Positions 5,018 through 5,756 of a stretch of 5,756 bases of DNA are shown here, one piece after another (within the stretch, counting starts at the first letter, position 1; every line of letters begins with the position of its first letter). The notes below the pieces were generated by a model. It was not told the DNA's origin, searched no databases, and was given only the letters and a program-made list of their open reading frames with translations. The DNA lies in assembly GCA_903897565.1 (NCBI GenBank), contig CAIUCF010000395.1:1-5756 (forward strand), read 5' to 3'. A program made the position numbers and the translations under genes. The DNA is from an uncultured Rhodospirillales bacterium. Lineage in GTDB: Bacteria > Pseudomonadota > Alphaproteobacteria > ATCC43930 > CGMCC-115725.

Positions 5018-5756
5018 ATGGCGACGGAAGAGCTTCCGCACGGTCTGGATCTGCTGCCCTGGTTGCGTGACCGGCTGACGACGCTGTCCGACGCAAAATT
5101 CGTCGCTGTCATGGAAAATCTCGGCGTCATCAGCGAACTGCCGGCGGTCGAGGGCTTGATCCACGAGGCGCGGCCGCGTCTGCGGGTCTTGCGACCGCAG
5201 CGACCGCGATCGCTGAAACGGCCGCTGTGCCTGCCGCTCGAAGACCTGCTCGCTGTCATGCCGGCCGGTGCGCCCGGCCTTGCCGTCGTCGATCGCGGCG
5301 TCGTCGACCCGCTCTGGCGCCACATCGAAAGTCACGAGCGAGCGGCGTTGACGCCGCTGAAGACGGAATTTCGCCGAACCCCTGCCAACCGGCCGCAACA
5401 GGTTCTCGATATCGGCGAGAGGCTCTGGCAGTTCGCCGCGAAGGTGCTCGACGCGGCGCCGGTTCCCGGAATTCCCGAGGAGCGCTCGGTGCTCCTGCGT
5501 GACATCATGGTGGTCGCGAGCGCCATCGAGGCGTTCAAGCGGGCGGTGCCCCGCAAGCCGATCGCGACGCTCGGCGATTACGAGACGGCCTGGATCAGCG
5601 ATCAGCTCCACAGCTTTGCCGAACGCGGTTTACCGAAGCGCGGATTTCTGCTGGTCGTCGCGGCGCGGTTGGAGTCGCCGGCGCAATTGCTGGCCTGGCT
5701 GCGCGAGCGCGGCGAGACGGTGCCGCCTGTCGTCGAGCAATTCGTCATCGGCAGGC
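5018..5756 (+). CDS. Uncharacterised protein, second gene of the unknown pair (cut by window end)
   Basis: The frame is open for 246 codons to the window end, with strong G/C third-position bias. I do not recognise it. Visible: an N-terminal helical part (GLDLLPWLRDRLTTL, 9-23), then a very basic stretch at 51-68 with eight Arg/Lys in 18 residues (RPRLRVLRPQRPRSLKR), followed directly by PLCLPLEDLL (69-78). That order, basic linker then hydrophobic CLPLEDLL, is reproduced by no family I can name. The rest (100-246) is mostly helical, with no membrane segment. GAGGGAG at 5003-5009 serves either ATG 5018 (eight bases from GGAG) or GTG 5012, which would overlap the previous stop as GTGA and add two residues. 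The basic stretch could contact nucleic acid or an acidic partner, but that is only a guess. It is very likely co-transcribed with the preceding gene. Confidence 0.7.
   Translation, partial: MATEELPHGLDLLPWLRDRLTTLSDAKFVAVMENLGVISELPAVEGLIHEARPRLRVLRPQRPRSLKRPLCLPLEDLLAVMPAGAPGLAVVDRGVVDPLWRHIESHERAALTPLKTEFRRTPANRPQQVLDIGERLWQFAAKVLDAAPVPGIPEERSVLLRDIMVVASAIEAFKRAVPRKPIATLGDYETAWISDQLHSFAERGLPKRGFLLVVAARLESPAQLLAWLRERGETVPPVVEQFVIGR

Noticed and set aside
4829..5611. Minus-strand open frame of 260 codons at the right end
   Set aside because: It overlaps both plus-strand genes, is very Arg-rich, and has no convincing start; treated as a shadow.

Overview
The window looks like a piece of a GC-rich proteobacterial chromosome, most likely an alphaproteobacterium. 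This is inferred from the strongly G/C-biased third codon positions, the GTG/TTG start options, and a PAS_5-type protein, a family found mostly in Alphaproteobacteria. No mobile element, CRISPR array, tRNA or rRNA is visible.

Left part (1-2995): the 5' end of a divergently transcribed IclR-family regulator, then a promoter/operator region, then three tightly coupled genes on the + strand. These encode 2-oxopent-4-enoate (2-hydroxypenta-2,4-dienoate) hydratase, acylating acetaldehyde dehydrogenase and 4-hydroxy-2-oxovalerate aldolase. They form the complete lower meta-cleavage pathway, in the same order as mhpD-mhpF-mhpE (dmpEFG). Together they turn the dienoate from ring-cleavage product hydrolysis into pyruvate and acetyl-CoA. 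The last two enzymes are expected to form the channelling aldolase-dehydrogenase complex. Both junctions are ATGA overlaps preceded by a strong Shine-Dalgarno sequence, so the three genes are probably translated together under control of the divergent regulator. The upper-pathway genes (oxygenase, ring-cleavage dioxygenase, hydrolase) are not between regulator and hydratase or directly after the aldolase; they must lie elsewhere or be absent.

Middle part (2996-3905): a GC-rich hairpin follows the aldolase. Next comes a 174-residue PAS_5-like protein with its own ribosome binding site, then a roughly 290-base intergenic region with a sharply AT-rich core (about 36% GC over 3641-3730). A 28-codon reading frame with a good ribosome binding site follows; its stop codon overlaps the TTG start of the next gene.

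Right part (3906-5756): two adjoining + strand genes I do not recognise, the second cut by the window end. They overlap or nearly overlap (GTGA junction) and look like one operon of soluble proteins. They are the least explained part of the window, and the start of the first is uncertain: either TTG coupled to the upstream mini-ORF, or a frameshifted longer N-terminus.
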